A DNA stretch of 64,000 nucleotides from Paenibacillus guangzhouensis (GTDB taxonomy: Bacteria > Bacillota > Bacilli > Paenibacillales > Paenibacillaceae). A model generated the notes under the pieces. The model worked only from the letters and a program-made list of their open reading frames with translations, was not told the origin of the DNA and did no database searches. The stretch covers positions 3,534,001-3,598,000 of the forward strand of contig NZ_CP045293.1 of NCBI RefSeq assembly GCF_009363075.1. Reading direction: 5' to 3'. The position numbers and the translations under genes were made by a program. Of this stretch, positions 23,787 through 32,840 are shown piece after piece (the first letter of the stretch is position 1; each line of letters starts with the position of its first letter).

Positions 23787-24776
23787 ATGCAGAAGATTAC
23801 GAGTAAACATATTGCAGAAATATGCGGGGTCACACGCGGTACCGTCGACCGTGCACTGAACAACCGCCCTGGCATTAAGCCTGCGACGCGTGAGAAAATC
23901 TTAAAAGCAGCCGAAGAGCTCGGATACCGTCCGGATTATCTAGGTCAGAGTCTCGTTCGAGGCGAGACCCGAACCCTCGGGATTGTGATGTTCGATGTTC
24001 ATAACCGGATTTTCGCCCAACTATTCCATGCGTTTGAAGAAGTCGCAAGATCACATGGATACTTCGTCTATCTTGTCTTATCCCATAAAGACCAAGCCGT
24101 AGAGATTGAATATATACATAATCTAATCGATCGTCGTGTCGACGGAATTGCGCTCAATCCGATCAATGAAGGGGCAGCCTTCGAATCCCTGCTCCAGAAG
24201 ACGCGAACCCCCATTCTGACTTTTGGAAATGAACTCTCTGCTCATTTCCCTCACATCTGGATCGACGATCAAGCTGCCATTCAAGACGCCGTCAACCATA
24301 TTGCAGTGAAAGGCTATCAACATATCCTGTATGTCAGTCCGCCGCTCCGATTTAAAGGGCGAGAGAATATCCACGTTCCCGAACAGCGGTATGCAGGGCT
24401 TCAGTCGGCTCTTCAACAACACCCTGATATCAGCCATACCGTGATCACCTCAAAAGATTATGTGGACGCCATCCATGCAGAGCTGCAGAAGTCATTCCGA
24501 CGCACTGCGATTTTATGTACAAGCGATATTTTCGCGCTCGAAGTATTGAAATCGTTAAAAGATGCAGGCATGGATGTCCCTCACGAAGTCGGCGTCATGG
24601 GGTTCGATAATATCGATATGCTGAACTATATCGATCCGCCGCTCACAACCGTGGACTACCAAGTCGAGGACATCGGCAGACGCCTAGCAGACTCGCTCAT
24701 CCGCCGTATTCAAGGCGAGGTCGTTCCTTCACGCACCATAGTAACGCATAGCATTATGGAACGCAGCTCGCTCTAA
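23787..24776 (+). CDS. LacI family transcriptional regulator
   Basis: 329 residues; ATG with AAGGAGAGG upstream. N-terminal LacI HTH (about 4-50: ITSKHIAEICGVTRGTVDRALNNRPGIKPATREKILKAAEELGY), hinge, then a periplasmic-binding-protein-like sugar domain ending in VGVMGFDNIDMLNYIDPPLTTVDYQVEDIGRRLAD. The position of two identical palindromes between it and the GH116 gene indicates that it controls that gene and itself. Its transcript originally ended in the terminator now split by the IS. Confidence 0.9.
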   Translation: MQKITSKHIAEICGVTRGTVDRALNNRPGIKPATREKILKAAEELGYRPDYLGQSLVRGETRTLGIVMFDVHNRIFAQLFHAFEEVARSHGYFVYLVLSHKDQAVEIEYIHNLIDRRVDGIALNPINEGAAFESLLQKTRTPILTFGNELSAHFPHIWIDDQAAIQDAVNHIAVKGYQHILYVSPPLRFKGRENIHVPEQRYAGLQSALQQHPDISHTVITSKDYVDAIHAELQKSFRRTAILCTSDIFALEVLKSLKDAGMDVPHEVGVMGFDNIDMLNYIDPPLTTVDYQVEDIGRRLADSLIRRIQGEVVPSRTIVTHSIMERSSL

Positions 24777-24840
24777 CATCAAAAAGGCTGTTCCCAGGTG
24801 GTCATATCCCCGTCAAGTAGACAGCTAAAAAAGCCATAAA

Positions 24841-25692
24841 TTAAGCGGCGATCGCTTTCCTGTATTCAACAGGGGAGAGGTCGCCTAATTTTTTCTGAAA
24901 CCGCTCATGGTTGTAATAAGCAATATATTCAGTGATCAAACGTTCAGCTTCAGAGGCACCGTTTGGCTTCACCAAATGAAGCTTTTCTGCCTTTAGATGC
25001 GAGAAGAACGACTCAACGCACGCATTATCAAAGCAGTTCCCACGTCTAGAATGGCTGCCAACAAGCTTCTGATCTGCAAGGAGCTTTGCATACGTCTTTG
25101 TCGTGTATTGAAACCCTTGATCAGAGTGCAGGATCGCTTTTGGTGTATTCAGTTGTTTTACGGTGTCCAGAACAAGTTCTAGGTCATTTCGTTCTCCCAA
25201 CCTCCAAGTCAAAATCTCATTGTTGTAGAGGTCTAAAACAACTGAAAGATAGAGGAAGCCATGTCCAACGCGAACATAGGTTATGTCGGTTACTAGTTTG
25301 AGCTTAGCTGCGGCTGAAGTGAATTCCCGGTTTAATACATTCTGGAACAACACAGAAGGCTTTCTGCCTGCGAAAGGCCGTTTCTTACGTATGACAGACT
25401 GGATTCCTAATTCTCGCATGAGTCGTCGCACCTTCTTGTGGTTAACATATAGCCCTTCCTTTCGTAGTGCTGTGCGCATGCGAAAATAACCGTAGTAAGG
25501 CCGAATACGGTGAATCGCTAGAATATGCTCTTTAATTACCGTATTCTCATCCATACGTGTTTTCCGGGACTCGTAAGTGGCTAACCATTTATAGTAGCCA
25601 GAACGGGAAACCTCAGCAATCTTACACAGTAATTTAATAGGAAAATCGGTTTTCATTTCTCGAATGGACTCGAATCGGACTTGCTTATCCAA
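24841..25692 (-). CDS. IS3-family transposase, OrfB (DDE integrase domain)
   Basis: 283 residues from a TTG with GGGGAGGAAAG before it; normally it would be made as the OrfAB fusion by -1 frameshifting at 25722-25728. It has HTH_21 (KLLCKIAEVSRSGYYKWL) and an rve domain with all three acidic residues: VTDITYV, HSDQGFQYTT, and NACVESFFSHLKAE. The frame is intact and ends YRKAIAA, 42 nt from the left end of the element. Confidence 0.95.
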   Translation of the reverse strand: MDKQVRFESIREMKTDFPIKLLCKIAEVSRSGYYKWLATYESRKTRMDENTVIKEHILAIHRIRPYYGYFRMRTALRKEGLYVNHKKVRRLMRELGIQSVIRKKRPFAGRKPSVLFQNVLNREFTSAAAKLKLVTDITYVRVGHGFLYLSVVLDLYNNEILTWRLGERNDLELVLDTVKQLNTPKAILHSDQGFQYTTKTYAKLLADQKLVGSHSRRGNCFDNACVESFFSHLKAEKLHLVKPNGASEAERLITEYIAYYNHERFQKKLGDLSPVEYRKAIAA

Positions 25693-25988
25693 CTTTCCTC
25701 CCCATGTAGATTTGGATTGAGCTTTTTTAGATATTCCACCTGTGCTTTCAAATAACTAATCTCTTCTTCAACTGATCTGAAGCGCTTCTTACTCCATCTC
25801 CCTCGAAGATCCTTAAACGTTTCCCCACGCTCAGATTTCTTTACCCAATTCTGAATTTGACTCTTACTCTTGATACTCAGCTTATTCATAATCATGGAAT
25901 AACTCCAGTGTTCCTCAAGACGTAGTCTAACAGCCTCCTGCTTAGTTGTTTCGTCATAACGATTGAATGTCTGTCCCTTTTTCGCCAT
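25653..25988 (-). CDS. IS3-family transposase, OrfA (HTH)
   Basis: 111 residues from the ATG at 25988 with GGAGGGG upstream. It has a helix-turn-helix (YSMIMNKLSIKSKSQIQNWVKKSERGETF) and a leucine-zipper-like C-terminal helix (VEEEISYLKAQVEYLKKL), as in other OrfA proteins. It overlaps OrfB by 40 nt. Confidence 0.9.
   Translation of the reverse strand: MAKKGQTFNRYDETTKQEAVRLRLEEHWSYSMIMNKLSIKSKSQIQNWVKKSERGETFKDLRGRWSKKRFRSVEEEISYLKAQVEYLKKLNPNLHGEESWISKSDSSPFEK
25722..25728 (-). promoter_or_regulatory. Programmed -1 frameshift heptamer A-AAA-AAG of the IS
   Basis: On the minus strand the codons CTA AAA AAG of OrfA contain the slippery heptamer AAAAAAG in the correct zero-frame phase. Sliding back one base opens a frame that reads, without a stop, into the OrfB start region, which makes the OrfAB transposase. 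Confidence 0.85.
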
Positions 25989-26096
25989 GAAAAAATCCCC
26001 TCCGGTCAACAGTGTTGAATTCATCATAACATGAACTCTTTTTTTACTGTCTACCGTAAGGGGATAATACCACAGGGGAACAGCCTTTTACTTCGT

Positions 26097-27377
26097 CTAT
26101 CCTTGAACCGCGACCGGTTGATTCGCGATCATATCGGCAAGCTTAACAGCCTGGCCGCCTTTCAATCTGGACTGCTCAGATGCAAAGGCTATCAGATGGC
26201 TCTGCAACGAGGCTGTCGCGGACGTCAATCCATACGATGGATTCTGGTCGAAGCGTCTCACTTCGCGCAGGAAGGAGCTGACCATGCGCTCGTCGCCGCC
26301 GCCGTGTCCGTCGCCGCTCGTGTTACAATTGATCTCCAGCTTCTCCCCAGTCAGATAACGATACAGCGTATAGATGCCGGTATCCATGTCGCCGATGATC
26401 TCAGCCTTCGTCCCCATAATCTGTACTCTGCGGGCACCGCTCTCGGTAAGTCCCGACATGATAAAGGAAGCGTTCGCCCCGTTCGTGAACTCCATATTCA
26501 CGATCTGATGGTCTACCACATTGTTATCGCAGCGATACACGCAGCGTCCGAACGGCCCTTCATGAAGCGCATTCAGAATGCCTTCCTGCGAGAGGTCGCT
26601 GGTCATATAACGTGCCCATGGATGATGAGGCGGGTCGATATACATCTTGAGCGCCGAGAACGCGCACTCTTTCTCCACTTCGCAGCCGTCGATGCAGCGG
26701 TCCGCCGAGCCTTCCGGCGCATTCTCCGGCCGGAAATGCAGAAGCGAGCCGAAGGAGCTCACGTTAGTGCATTCTTGCCCCATCAACCAAGAGATAATAT
26801 CGAGGTCATGGCATGATTTCGCGAGAATCATCGGGCTCGTCTCTTCGGAATTCCGCCAGTTCCCGCGAACATAACTATGCGTCATATGACGGTAACCAAC
26901 ATTCTCCGTCAATTGGATCGTCGCGACGGTTCCAAGCTCGCCTTGCTCGATGCATTTCTTGATTCCTGTCCAGAACGGTGTATAGCGAAGCACATGGCTC
27001 ACGATCAACAGACGCTCATGCTTAAGCGACGCCTGCTCGAGCGCAATGCACTCCTCCTGCGAAGGCGACATCGGCTTCTCGAGCAACACGTGATAGCCGA
27101 GTTCCATCGCCATCATTGCTGGAACGTAATGCATCCGATCGAGTGTACTAATGATCATTACGTCCGCAATCTTGCCTTTCTCAAATGCTTTTTCCCATGA
27201 ATCGTATACTTGATCCGGAGCAATCTGATGAATTGCCGCGAAATTATTCCTGCGCTCATCATCTGGTTCTGCGACCGCAACGATCTTCATTTCATTCGGA
27301 TATTTTTCCGCATAAGGCCCATAGATGTATCGACCTCTGCTGCCTGCACCAAGTAGTACCGCGGTTAGTGTTCTCAC
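26097..27377 (-). CDS. Gfo/Idh/MocA family oxidoreductase
   Basis: 426 residues; GTG at 27377 with GAGGGGG upstream. N-terminal Rossmann fold (RTLTAVLLGAGSRGRYIYGPYAEKYP) and the usual EKPMSPSQEE (E-K-P dehydrogenase motif), then a C-terminal alpha/beta dimerisation domain. A CIDGCEVEKEC cluster and HHPW follow, an extension found in some family members. Such NAD(P)-dependent enzymes oxidise or reduce sugars and sugar derivatives. It is the last gene behind the YesN gene in the same direction, so it probably belongs to the transport operon. The IS lies 24 nt past its stop. Confidence 0.9.
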   Translation of the reverse strand: MRTLTAVLLGAGSRGRYIYGPYAEKYPNEMKIVAVAEPDDERRNNFAAIHQIAPDQVYDSWEKAFEKGKIADVMIISTLDRMHYVPAMMAMELGYHVLLEKPMSPSQEECIALEQASLKHERLLIVSHVLRYTPFWTGIKKCIEQGELGTVATIQLTENVGYRHMTHSYVRGNWRNSEETSPMILAKSCHDLDIISWLMGQECTNVSSFGSLLHFRPENAPEGSADRCIDGCEVEKECAFSALKMYIDPPHHPWARYMTSDLSQEGILNALHEGPFGRCVYRCDNNVVDHQIVNMEFTNGANASFIMSGLTESGARRVQIMGTKAEIIGDMDTGIYTLYRYLTGEKLEINCNTSGDGHGGGDERMVSSFLREVRRFDQNPSYGLTSATASLQSHLIAFASEQSRLKGGQAVKLADMIANQPVAVQG

Positions 27378-27481
27378 GTCATTTCCCCCTCATGTTCACC
27401 CTCTGACTTCTATAGTAAAGGCAGAGCTAGGTACACGAAAGAGATCGTTGCTTACATTTCATATACATTTATTGACCTGGC

Positions 27482-29149
27482 CTATGTTCCGGAACGGACG
27501 ATGCGGTACTCCTGCGGCGTGATGTCATTCTGCTTCTTGAAGAAGCGGATAAAGGCGAGAGCTGAGTTATAACCAAGCGCGGTCGCGATTTCGCCTACTT
27601 TCATCGACGATTTCAACAGCATTTCCTGCGCGATTAAGTTCCGGTAATCGTTAATATATTTAGAGAGGCCGATCCCCGTCATTTGCTTATACAGTCTGGA
27701 GAGGTAGGACGGATTCAAGCCGACGTAATCTGCAAGCGCATTCAGCGAAATATCGGTTGCGATATTTTCTTCGATGTATCGATGAACCTTATTCACGACC
27801 TCCGTCGGCAATTGCGTGCCACGCATCGTATTCCATTCGAATAGATAGTCAGCGAGCTGCCAGAAATATTGAATCATATCCGGCCAGGAAGACGCATCCT
27901 TAGGCTGGAACAGTCGATCCAAATCCAGCTGCGTGTTCACATAGTCGCGGAAATCCCGATTCTTATGAATATAGAACAAGAACACGGCTGATAGGGAATG
28001 GTACAGCTCTGTCTTCCGCTCATTCGGCGTCTTCGGATCATTCCAGATCGAAGTCAATTCGACATATAACTTATTGAACGGTTCACGATGATTATTCTCA
28101 ATGCAGGTCATGAGCAATTGAATACGAGAATGGTAGAAGCAATCATGATAAGCTCCTGCTTTATCGTCTTCATCCTCGGACTGCATATCAATATCCGTCA
28201 AGATGACTTCGTTGGATAAGCCATGACCGTGCGCGAGACCGAACTTGATCGAATGAAACCGATCAGAGACATGCTCCCATAACGTTGGCTCGCTGCCCAG
28301 TACGAAAGATACTGGCAGACTCAGCAATCGCTTACAAGTTCCTTGAACCGTCTCGAGAATCCCGCTCGTATATCGATATACACGCCCCCAATCCAATGTG
28401 TGGGAATGGTTGGCATTCGGTTCAGAAGGCAGCGGTTGAATGAGCCACACGATTCGCGTCAGATCATATACGAAGGAGAAGCTTCGCACTTGCGCAGATA
28501 GATATTCATCACATACATTCTGGAATGCGTACGTTAGCAGCGCTTTATCCGGTGTCGTGAACAGTTCTCGCCATGCATCTACTCTACCTATCAGGATAAA
28601 GACAGGCAAATTCGCATCAAGTGGAATATCGATCTCCTTGAATGTACGTTCTAATTGACTCTGTGTGACCTGTTTGCCCTGGAAGAGCCCCCACAAATAA
28701 TCTTTCTGGAGAGATGGCAGTGCTTGTCGCATCTTCGTCTGTGCTCTAGCTATAATTTGCTGCTGACTATACTCCGCCTCCAGCGTCGTTATGGCTCGCT
28801 CGACTGATTCGATAATTTTCTCATCGCTCTCTACTTTCAGAATATACTCGAAGCCGCCATACGTAATGGCGCTCCGCGCATAGTGAAAATCATTGTAACC
28901 CGTGAGAAAAATGACTTTGCAGGCCGGCCACTCCTTTTTAATCTCCTGCAGCAGCTCGATCCCTTCCAGCCCTGGCATCTTAATATCTGAGATCACGATA
29001 TCGACGCGCTGCTCCCGCATGACGCTCAGCGCTTCTTCACCGGAATAGGCCTTAAGCAGCTCAAGCTTCAAGTGATCCGTCTGTTCGAATAATTCGAGCA
29101 ATCCATCCACAATGATCGGAAGATCATCCACGATTAGCAATCGGTACAT
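27482..29149 (-). CDS. YesN-type response regulator (receiver + AraC HTH)
   Basis: 555 residues; ATG with GAGGGGGA upstream. Receiver domain at about 1-120 (LIVDDLPIIVDGLLELF; phosphoacceptor in DIVISDIKMPGLEG), a long middle region, and an AraC-type double HTH at about 455-555 (ATDISLNALADYVGLNPSYLSRLYKQMTG, then KVGEIATALGYNSALAFIRFFKKQNDITPQEYR). It follows the YesM kinase gene by 13 nt. In the family, the pair activates the adjacent sugar importer. Confidence 0.95.
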   Translation of the reverse strand: MYRLLIVDDLPIIVDGLLELFEQTDHLKLELLKAYSGEEALSVMREQRVDIVISDIKMPGLEGIELLQEIKKEWPACKVIFLTGYNDFHYARSAITYGGFEYILKVESDEKIIESVERAITTLEAEYSQQQIIARAQTKMRQALPSLQKDYLWGLFQGKQVTQSQLERTFKEIDIPLDANLPVFILIGRVDAWRELFTTPDKALLTYAFQNVCDEYLSAQVRSFSFVYDLTRIVWLIQPLPSEPNANHSHTLDWGRVYRYTSGILETVQGTCKRLLSLPVSFVLGSEPTLWEHVSDRFHSIKFGLAHGHGLSNEVILTDIDMQSEDEDDKAGAYHDCFYHSRIQLLMTCIENNHREPFNKLYVELTSIWNDPKTPNERKTELYHSLSAVFLFYIHKNRDFRDYVNTQLDLDRLFQPKDASSWPDMIQYFWQLADYLFEWNTMRGTQLPTEVVNKVHRYIEENIATDISLNALADYVGLNPSYLSRLYKQMTGIGLSKYINDYRNLIAQEMLLKSSMKVGEIATALGYNSALAFIRFFKKQNDITPQEYRIVRSGT

Positions 29150-29162
29150 GCGAGTTCCCCCT

Positions 29163-30899
29163 CTAGTCTACACTCAGATTGATTTTGACTTGCAGTCCGC
29201 CTAGCTCAGAACGCGACATCGTAATGCCATACTCCGCCCCATAACGCAATTGAATTCTTCGATGAACATTCATTAGACCTGTTGTCTCTTCCATACGAAT
29301 CGAAGATTGCCGAAGCCGTTGATTTAGCCGTTCAATCTCCTCATCGGAAATACCCGTTCCGTTATCTTCGACATACATCGTAAAGTCATGTTCTTTTTGC
29401 TCCATATGAACCCATAATTCTCCCCGCTCGACCATATTGCCGAGCGCATGTTTATAGGCATTCTCGATAATCGGCTGCAGAATGAGCCGCGGCACGAAGA
29501 TATTCGGTGTATCCCCTTCGAAGAGGACCTGGATGCGCTCACCGTAACAAATGGTCTGCATATCGACATAGGTGCGCGAATGGTTCACTTCCAGCTCCAG
29601 CGGAATTTCGTCCTCGTCATTACGTGTAATAAATTGAAAATACTGCCCAATATAAAGACAGAATTGATAAGCTTTCTCTTTCTGATGCTCGGACTTGATT
29701 AGTCGGCATAAGACGAAGAAACAATTATATAAGAAATGAGGATTGATCTGCGATTGCAATCGTTTCAGCTCGGAGCGTTGATTGCGAATTTGCTGCTCAT
29801 AGTTCTCCTCGATTAATGTCTTGAGGGATTGTACCGTATCATTAAAGGCTTGGTACAAATAGCCGAACTCATCCTGCCCGCGATCAATCGGAATGGGCTC
29901 CAGCCTGTTCTGCTGCACGCGTCGGAAGGATTGGACCAACTTCATTAATGGCCGATAGATAAGTCTTAATAAAAAATAAGAAAAGAAGAACACAATACAT
30001 ACGGCGAGCACACAAGCACCCCAAAACAACAATCGGTACTTCTGCAAAGGGCCTAGCACATTCTCTTCCGGAATGCTCGTAATGGAATACGAATGCCAGA
30101 GCTCTGAATACTTATAGACGGTTAAATAGCGTTCCCCATCGACATGCAAAGTCACATAACCTTCTTGTGCTTTCGAACGCTCTAGTTCTTTGGCGTATGC
30201 CCTCATCTCGGCAAGCAGCTTCGGATCATGTGCCCCGGAAATTTCCCAACCGCGATCTAAATTCAGCAGCACCGTCTGTCCGCCTCGCGAGTCCCCAATC
30301 TGCTCGAGCGTCTCACGGATCTTGTTCGTCGACAACTCCACCCCGACGAGATAGATCGGATTCTTTGCGAAGCTGCTCGGGTACTGCATCGTGATAAACA
30401 ATCGTTCCTGCCAATAGATGAACGGCTCCTCATACTTCTTCGCGCTTTGCTGCATCGCCTTGTATTCCTGTTGATCCATAGCCGTCTCGAAATTCAAACT
30501 TAATATCGTACGGTCAATTAATGGGACATAAGCTCTCGCTTCACGAATGAAAGGACTCGAATTTTTCATCAGATCCAAGCGACGCTGAATATCAAGCACC
30601 ATCTTAGCCCGTTCATAATAACTCATCGCTGTGCCTGTTGTCGCAATTTCCATCAAATCTTTGTCCATGACATAATTCGGCAAATATCGACTAATGCGAT
30701 CTGCCTCCTTATCTAACGAATCCATATAGAACCGGGTCGTATTTAGAATCGAGGATGAGATCTCGGTCCGAATATTGTCCGAGCCCCGGTCATTGATCAT
30801 CCACGTAATGAGCATAAGAGGCAACAAGGCTGCCAAAAAGGCAGCCAACATTTTCTTGAATATGGAGGAGTCCTGTAACATAAATTTGCTCTTCAACAT
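29163..30899 (-). CDS. YesM-type sensor histidine kinase
   Basis: 578 residues; ATG with GGAGAG upstream. TM1 at about 15-34, an extracellular sensor domain to about 290, TM2 (LLFWGACVLAVCIVFFFSYFLL), HAMP, then the His_kinase domain with SQINPHFLYNCFFVLCRLI (His in NPHFLYN), and HATPase_c with NAYKHAL and DNGTGI. This is the LytS/YesM class in which the HisKA domain is replaced by the NPHFLYN helix. It lies directly before the cognate YesN gene and 45 nt after the second permease. Confidence 0.95.
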   Translation of the reverse strand: MLKSKFMLQDSSIFKKMLAAFLAALLPLMLITWMINDRGSDNIRTEISSSILNTTRFYMDSLDKEADRISRYLPNYVMDKDLMEIATTGTAMSYYERAKMVLDIQRRLDLMKNSSPFIREARAYVPLIDRTILSLNFETAMDQQEYKAMQQSAKKYEEPFIYWQERLFITMQYPSSFAKNPIYLVGVELSTNKIRETLEQIGDSRGGQTVLLNLDRGWEISGAHDPKLLAEMRAYAKELERSKAQEGYVTLHVDGERYLTVYKYSELWHSYSITSIPEENVLGPLQKYRLLFWGACVLAVCIVFFFSYFLLRLIYRPLMKLVQSFRRVQQNRLEPIPIDRGQDEFGYLYQAFNDTVQSLKTLIEENYEQQIRNQRSELKRLQSQINPHFLYNCFFVLCRLIKSEHQKEKAYQFCLYIGQYFQFITRNDEDEIPLELEVNHSRTYVDMQTICYGERIQVLFEGDTPNIFVPRLILQPIIENAYKHALGNMVERGELWVHMEQKEHDFTMYVEDNGTGISDEEIERLNQRLRQSSIRMEETTGLMNVHRRIQLRYGAEYGITMSRSELGGLQVKINLSVD

Positions 30900-30944
30900 C
30901 TGTTCTCTCCTCTAATAGTATCGTAGCGAAAATATTCTGCAATA

Positions 30945-31829
30945 CTATTCTTTGACACTCCCCATTACAATTCCTTTAATGAAGAACCTCTGCATGAACG
31001 GATATACGATGAGAATCGGGAATGCTGCGACGAAAATCTGTGCTGCCCGGCTCGTACGATCTGACACTTTGAGTGCCAATTCGATATTTTCCGCTTTGAT
31101 GAAACGGAAATCTAATTTAACAATAACCGTCTGCAAGAAGGTCTGCAACGGATAATTATCCGTATGATTCATGTAGAGCATCCCGTCGAACCAGCTATTC
31201 CAATGCCCTACCATCGTGAACAAACCTGTCGTTGCGAGTGCAGGTAAGGACAACGGGACATAGATTTTCCATAACGTCTTGAAATGTCCTGCGCCGTCAA
31301 TTCGCGAAGATTCCTCAAGTTCCTTCGGCAGACTGCGGTAGAAATTGAGAAGCAAAATGACGTTGAATACGGCGACAGCTCCTGGTAGAACCAGCGCCCA
31401 GATCGTATCGATCATGCCGAGAGACTTAATCGTCGTATACGTCGGAATGAGTCCTCCGCTGAATAGAATCGTAAATACGAATACCCATGCGTAGAATGTA
31501 CGCAGCCGGAACTGCCTGGAATCTTTGGACAATGGATACGCTGTAATAATCGTCAGCGCCATACTGATTGTTGTCCCTAGAACAACACGTTGAATCGAGA
31601 TCCAAAATGCACGAAGATATTCCGGCTTGCCGAATACGTTCTCGTAAGCAGCGGTTGTAAATTCAACCGGCCAGAGCAGGACTTTTCCGGCTGATGCCGC
31701 CTGTCCGGAGCTGAATGAGATCGCTAGAATATGAATAATAGGCATAAGACATAAAAAGGATATGAGTGCCAAAAAGAAAAAGTTGCATACTAGGAACAAC
31801 TTTCTGGACCATGATTTGTTACGATGCAC
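30945..31829 (-). CDS. Sugar ABC transporter permease, LplC/YtcP type
   Basis: 294 residues; GTG at 31829 with AAGGGAG upstream. Six membrane helices and the EAA loop LEESSRIDGAGHFKTLWKIYVPLSLPALATTGLFTMVGHWNSWFDGMLYM, followed by the typical end PFMQRFFIKGIVMGSVKE. CUT1-type permease that should pair with the LplB-type protein upstream and import an oligosaccharide. The operon lacks an ATPase gene. Confidence 0.95.
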   Translation of the reverse strand: MHRNKSWSRKLFLVCNFFFLALISFLCLMPIIHILAISFSSGQAASAGKVLLWPVEFTTAAYENVFGKPEYLRAFWISIQRVVLGTTISMALTIITAYPLSKDSRQFRLRTFYAWVFVFTILFSGGLIPTYTTIKSLGMIDTIWALVLPGAVAVFNVILLLNFYRSLPKELEESSRIDGAGHFKTLWKIYVPLSLPALATTGLFTMVGHWNSWFDGMLYMNHTDNYPLQTFLQTVIVKLDFRFIKAENIELALKVSDRTSRAAQIFVAAFPILIVYPFMQRFFIKGIVMGSVKE

Positions 31830-31866
31830 GATGTGTCTCTCCCTTCTGAATTACCGGGCGTGTGTC

Positions 31867-32772
31867 TTAGAAGATGCGGTAATTCGCTATCCGATAGGCT
31901 AAGACATAAGAAACCGAAATGAAAATAAAGGATACGATGGATTTAAGCAGCCCAACCGCTGTCGCGAATCCAAACTGTGCTTGTTGGACCCCCATACGGT
32001 AGACGAATGTATCGATAATATCCGCACTTTCATAGACCGGCGGGCTGTACAGATTGAAGATTTGCTCAAAGCCAGCATTCAATACATTACCGATATTGAG
32101 TGTGAGCATCAGGATAATGATTGGCATCATCCCTGGCAGAGTGACGTTCAATATCTGCTTGAATCGCCCAGCCCCATCAATCTCAGCTGCTTCATACAGC
32201 GATGGGTTAATTCCGGTCAATGCAGCCAGATAGACGATCGTCCCGAACCCGAACTCCTTCCATACATCCGATATGACCATCACATAAGGAAACCAGGCAT
32301 TATCGCCTAAGAAGAAGATCGGCTTGATTCCAAATATGCTGAGAAATTGATTCAGGATCCCGGCGGATGGAGAAAGAATATCAACCAAAATACCGCTTAA
32401 TAGAACCCAAGATAGAAAGTGTGGCAAGTATACGAGCGTCTGGAACGTCCGCTTGACCCATTCTTTCCGCAGCTCATTGAGCAGAATCGCTATCGTGATA
32501 GGCACAATCAATCCGGCAATAATTTTCATAACCGCAATGTAAATCGTGTTCAGAAAGACCCGCCCGATGTCGGGGTAATCGATTAACAACTGAAAATTTT
32601 TCATCCCAATAAAGGGTGATCCGAGCAAACCTTTATTCGGGATATACTTTTGAAAAGCCATCATAATGCCAGCCATCGGATAATAGCAGAAGATCAATAC
32701 CAAAATTAATCCTGGAAGCAGCATCATATGAAGTGGCCACTCCCGCTTCCACATTCGTGTCAATACATTCAT
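31867..32772 (-). CDS. Sugar ABC transporter permease, LplB/YteP type
   Basis: 301 residues from the ATG at 32772 with GAGGTG 6 nt upstream; a GTG three codons earlier overlaps that site. Six helices, the family markers YYPMAGIMMAFQKY, NEL/FVYLPHFLSWV-like LVYLPHFLSWVLL, and the EAA loop LYEAAEIDGAGRFKQILNVTLPGM. First permease of the importer, separated from the binding-protein gene by a hairpin that may lower its expression. Confidence 0.95.
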   Translation of the reverse strand: MNVLTRMWKREWPLHMMLLPGLILVLIFCYYPMAGIMMAFQKYIPNKGLLGSPFIGMKNFQLLIDYPDIGRVFLNTIYIAVMKIIAGLIVPITIAILLNELRKEWVKRTFQTLVYLPHFLSWVLLSGILVDILSPSAGILNQFLSIFGIKPIFFLGDNAWFPYVMVISDVWKEFGFGTIVYLAALTGINPSLYEAAEIDGAGRFKQILNVTLPGMMPIIILMLTLNIGNVLNAGFEQIFNLYSPPVYESADIIDTFVYRMGVQQAQFGFATAVGLLKSIVSFIFISVSYVLAYRIANYRIF

Positions 32773-32790
32773 GAATTTCACCTCGCTGTA

Positions 32791-32822
32791 TTAAAAGAGG
32801 GGTTGTTATGATTCAACCCCTC
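32791..32822 (-). terminator. Intercistronic terminator/attenuator between binding protein and permeases
   Basis: On the minus strand GAGGGGTTG pairs perfectly with CAACCCCTC around an 8-nt loop and is followed by TTTTAAT. It begins 18 nt after the binding-protein stop. Partial termination would give more binding protein than permease, a known pattern in such operons. Confidence 0.75.
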
Positions 32823-32840
32823 AGCCCATCCTTCATGCGA

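Larger units (their letters stand above)
24799..26072 (-). mobile_element. IS3-family insertion sequence (IS150-like), intact, 1274 bp
   Basis: Terminal inverted repeats of 26 nt (24799-24824 and 26047-26072; 20 of 26 match) start TGGT and contain ATCCCC and GTAGACAG. A 4-bp target duplication, CAGG, flanks it at 24795-24798 and 26073-26076. Two overlapping transposase frames carry a programmed frameshift site. The flanks rejoin as GGCTGTTCC-CAGG-GGAACAGCC, i.e. the IS sits precisely in the 4-nt loop of a former terminator hairpin. All parts look undamaged, so the element may be active. Confidence 0.95.
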
